Assembly: GCF_002419815.1 (NCBI RefSeq)
Contig: NZ_DIGV01000041.1
Coordinates: 62,001-126,000, forward strand
Origin: Brevundimonas sp. UBA5713
GTDB taxonomy: Bacteria; Pseudomonadota; Alphaproteobacteria; Caulobacterales; Caulobacteraceae
Direction of reading: 5' to 3'
DNA length: 64,000 nucleotides
Position 1 is the stretch's first letter; each line of letters opens with the position of its first letter. Under the pieces are notes generated by a model that ran no database searches, had not been told where the DNA came from, and saw only the letters and a program-made list of their open reading frames with translations. Below are positions 62,389 through 64,000 of this stretch, piece by piece. Made by a program: the position numbers and the translations under genes.

Positions 62389-62706
62389 TCATGTGGCCAC
62401 TGCAGGTACGAGACGCTTGCGCGCCGCGCCGATCGGCAATTGAATCTTCGGGTTCGGGGTGGCTGACGGATTAATGGTCCGCTCGATCGTCAGCGATGCG
62501 ACGAAGGTGTGGCCACACGGCTCCTCGCCGTCGATGTTCTCGCACTGATAGCGGATCTCTTTGAACAGTGGCGTGACCAGCTTCGATGTCCGCGCACCGG
62601 CAGGACCGCCGCAGTGCGGGCAATCTATGACAACGCCTCGATGGTTGCGGCCAGCCTGACGGGATTTCAAAGCGAGCGCTGCAGCGGAAAGATCTTGTAC
62701 TGACAT
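62389..62706 (-). CDS. ogr: Late-gene activator Ogr/Delta
   Basis: A zinc-finger activator of P2-type late promoters. The core CPHCGGPAGARTSKLVTPLFKEIRYQCENIDGEEPCGHTFVASLTIERTINPS carries the four cysteines (29, 32, 55, 64 from this start). The second pair is eight residues apart, wider than in P2 Ogr. The frame has an N-terminal extension of about 25 residues not present in P2 Ogr; starts at 62706 and 62730 are both possible. It converges with twin gene B, one base apart. Confidence 0.88.
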   Translation of the reverse strand: MSVQDLSAAALALKSRQAGRNHRGVVIDCPHCGGPAGARTSKLVTPLFKEIRYQCENIDGEEPCGHTFVASLTIERTINPSATPNPKIQLPIGAARKRLVPAVAT

Positions 62707-62794
62707 GCGATAACTCGGATGACGCCCCATCCATAATTCATCATGTATGACAGTTGCTTATATCGCAACGCTAGACGAACGCCGTGGTGTTTTT

Positions 62795-63823
62795 TTAAGT
62801 CGACGCGGCAGATCCGCCACGCTCCATCTGCAGGGACGTACCGAGGCCATTACCCGTCAGAGAGTGGCGTGTTTCAACCACCAGCCAATCCTCGGCATCG
62901 ATCTGCGGTTTGAAGCCTGTGACTTTGACAGTCTTCTCCGGGAAAATGTCGGGCCGACCGGCGGCGAGGGTGAGCGAAAATTTGGCGGCCCCACGCTGTA
63001 GGCGCTTGTATTCCGCGTCGGCAGCGCGGCGGGCGCTGGCCTCGCTGGCATAGGTGCGCGCCAGCTTCTTGGCGTTTTCCTCATTGCCGACGACGATTTT
63101 CTTGCGAACGCCAGCGGCGCGGTCTTGCCACTCGGCCACCACGCCCGAATAGGATCCGCGCTCCGCTGCCTCCCAGGTGTGGCTGTCGCCGTCGCGGCGC
63201 GTGATCTGCGCCAGATCGAGGGCTTGGCCTGACGGGCTCTGACCGGCACCGCAGGCCATGAAGATCAGGCTACCGGCCTTCACGGTGGCAACCGCGTCAT
63301 GCAGACGGCCCAGACGAGCGATCAGGGCCGCGTCGGATTCCTGGCTCTGGGCCAGATGCGCGAGGGTGACGGTGGCCTTTTCCGGCGAGCAGCGCAGCTG
63401 CAGCCCGTTCCGTGCAGCCAACTCGCCCAGGATCGTGCCCAGGGTTTGATTTGACCAGGACTGTGTACGACGGCGGCGGAAGGCGCGGGTCAGATCAGCC
63501 GATCGCGCACGGATTGTAAGAACGTCCGGCGTTCCCGAGTGGATCAGCTGGTCCACCTTGTATCGGCCTTTGTCGATCATGACGGCACCAGCCGATCCGC
63601 CAAGATCCCGCCAGCCGAGTTGCAGGGTGATGATTGCACCGGCCGGAGGCAGGGCGAGCATACCGTCATGGTCAGCCAGAACGATCGATAGCTCGTCCGC
63701 GTCCGCCCCGCGCTTTTCTGTCAGGTCCAGACTGACCAGCCGGTGCGATACTTCGGCACCGATGTCCTTGCCATCGACGATCAGCTTCCAGACGGCCTGT
63801 CGGTGGATGTACTGGCCCGTCAC
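62795..63823 (-). CDS. Phage late control protein D (tail gpD)
   Basis: A 342-residue tail-tube-associated protein of P2-like phages (phage_GPD family). The N-terminal HRLVSLDLTEKRGADADELSIVLADHDG and the later VITLQLGW-like and FRRRRTQSWSNQTLGTILGELAARNGL stretches are typical. It starts at GTG 63823, overlapping the gpU stop by four bases (GTGA). Confidence 0.93.
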   Translation of the reverse strand: MTGQYIHRQAVWKLIVDGKDIGAEVSHRLVSLDLTEKRGADADELSIVLADHDGMLALPPAGAIITLQLGWRDLGGSAGAVMIDKGRYKVDQLIHSGTPDVLTIRARSADLTRAFRRRRTQSWSNQTLGTILGELAARNGLQLRCSPEKATVTLAHLAQSQESDAALIARLGRLHDAVATVKAGSLIFMACGAGQSPSGQALDLAQITRRDGDSHTWEAAERGSYSGVVAEWQDRAAGVRKKIVVGNEENAKKLARTYASEASARRAADAEYKRLQRGAAKFSLTLAAGRPDIFPEKTVKVTGFKPQIDAEDWLVVETRHSLTGNGLGTSLQMERGGSAAST

Positions 63824-64000
63824 GTCCCGACCTCGGTGGCATCTGAGGTTTCGCCTTCTTCAGGAAGATCATCATCCATGCGCTTCAGCGTGATCGTGAA
63901 GTCACTCACGCGCGCCTGACCATTGTCCATGATGCCCCGCTGGGTCTCGTCCAGCCCTGTAATGACGAATGCGCCGAACACGCGGCCTGTGCCGTCGACC
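63820..64000 (-). CDS. Phage tail protein gpU, C-terminal part
   Basis: The window holds the last 59 residues, ending in EVGT. GRVFGAFVITGLDETQRGIMDNGQARVSDFTITLKRMDDD matches the C-terminal block of P2 gpU, the tail terminator. The 5' part is outside the window. Confidence 0.88.
   Translation of the reverse strand, partial: VDGTGRVFGAFVITGLDETQRGIMDNGQARVSDFTITLKRMDDDLPEEGETSDATEVGT

Larger units (their letters stand above)
55488..64000. mobile_element. P2-like prophage, left part (continues beyond the window)
   Basis: From the tRNA-Arg 3' end to the window end, the genes are: tyrosine integrase, a leftward early operon, several small regulators, then Ogr, gpD and gpU. The last three, in this order and strand, are the end of the P2 tail operon. 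Almost all genes lie on the minus strand and overlap by 1-4 bases. The right attachment site and the head, tail and lysis genes are not in the window, so completeness cannot be judged. Confidence 0.88.

Noticed and set aside
55488..64000. Anti-phage defence or toxin-antitoxin system in the prophage
   Set aside because: The twin HTH genes and small proteins were considered as antitoxin-like pairs, but no toxin fold (RelE, HicA, PIN, Fic) or defence nuclease motif is visible in this part.

Overview
This window is chromosomal DNA of an alphaproteobacterium, most likely family Caulobacteraceae; an Asticcacaulis-like genome is my best guess, from moderately high GC plus gene content and order (bactofilin, tyrS/anmK divergent pair, iscR-suf operon, a DgcB-like GGDEF protein beside an RhlE-like helicase, RcnB-like proteins, an NDUFS4-like subunit, GapR-type DUF2312). 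No rRNA is present. About 55.4 kb is core chromosome; the last 8.5 kb is the left part of a P2-like prophage that runs off the window.

Layout. 0.1-2.7 kb: glnB-glnA operon, tRNA-Leu(UAG) and a cold-shock gene, all on the minus strand with clear intrinsic terminators. 2.9-11.6 kb: APC permease, hrpB helicase, MHS-type MFS transporter, two methyltransferases and a family 2 glycosyltransferase. 11.7-14.8 kb: a tightly overlapping TetR/binding protein/FecCD permease/ATPase operon for iron-chelate, heme or cobalamin uptake. 14.8-22.0 kb: lytic transglycosylase, dapA, smpB, PBP1A and prfB, the last with an intact programmed +1 frameshift site. 22.1-27.9 kb: bactofilin, bcp, tyrS, anmK, EamA transporter and an alpha/beta hydrolase-fold protein whose nucleophile serine is replaced. 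28.1-37.4 kb: iscR-iscS-like-sufBCDS-sufT-sufA followed without a gap by metNIQ, probably one 11-gene transcription unit joining Fe-S assembly to sulfur amino-acid uptake. 37.5-43.8 kb: diguanylate cyclase, DEAD-box helicase, a small secreted protein, topA and a small conserved-looking gene. 43.8-51.8 kb: dprA (broken by a one-base frameshift), plsY, a pseudo-dihydroorotase, pyrB, ruvX and gatCAB. 51.9-55.3 kb: two RcnB-like proteins, a glutathione transferase, a Sel1-like protein and an NDUFS4-like protein.

The prophage begins at tRNA-Arg(UCU) (55411-55487). Next to it are a tyrosine integrase and a leftward early operon of small overlapping genes, including a TetR-like protein, an XRE regulator and a GapR homologue. 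Further right are a winged-helix protein, a CII-like regulator, a Cys-rich protein, a Cro-like gene, and two tandem paralogous HTH genes on the opposite strand. Ogr, gpD and the end of gpU mark the start of the tail module. Several regulators share this short region with three different families of perfect dyads, each with a 5-bp spacer. This control region is the least explained part of the window.

I found no CRISPR array, transposon, or recognisable anti-phage or biosynthetic system. The most useful observations are the prophage control region with its twin regulators, the phage-borne GapR homologue, the prfB recoding site, the dprA frameshift, the suf-met linkage, and two conserved-fold proteins that lack catalytic residues (PyrC-like and the hydrolase). 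All assignments come from reading motifs by eye; no database search was run.
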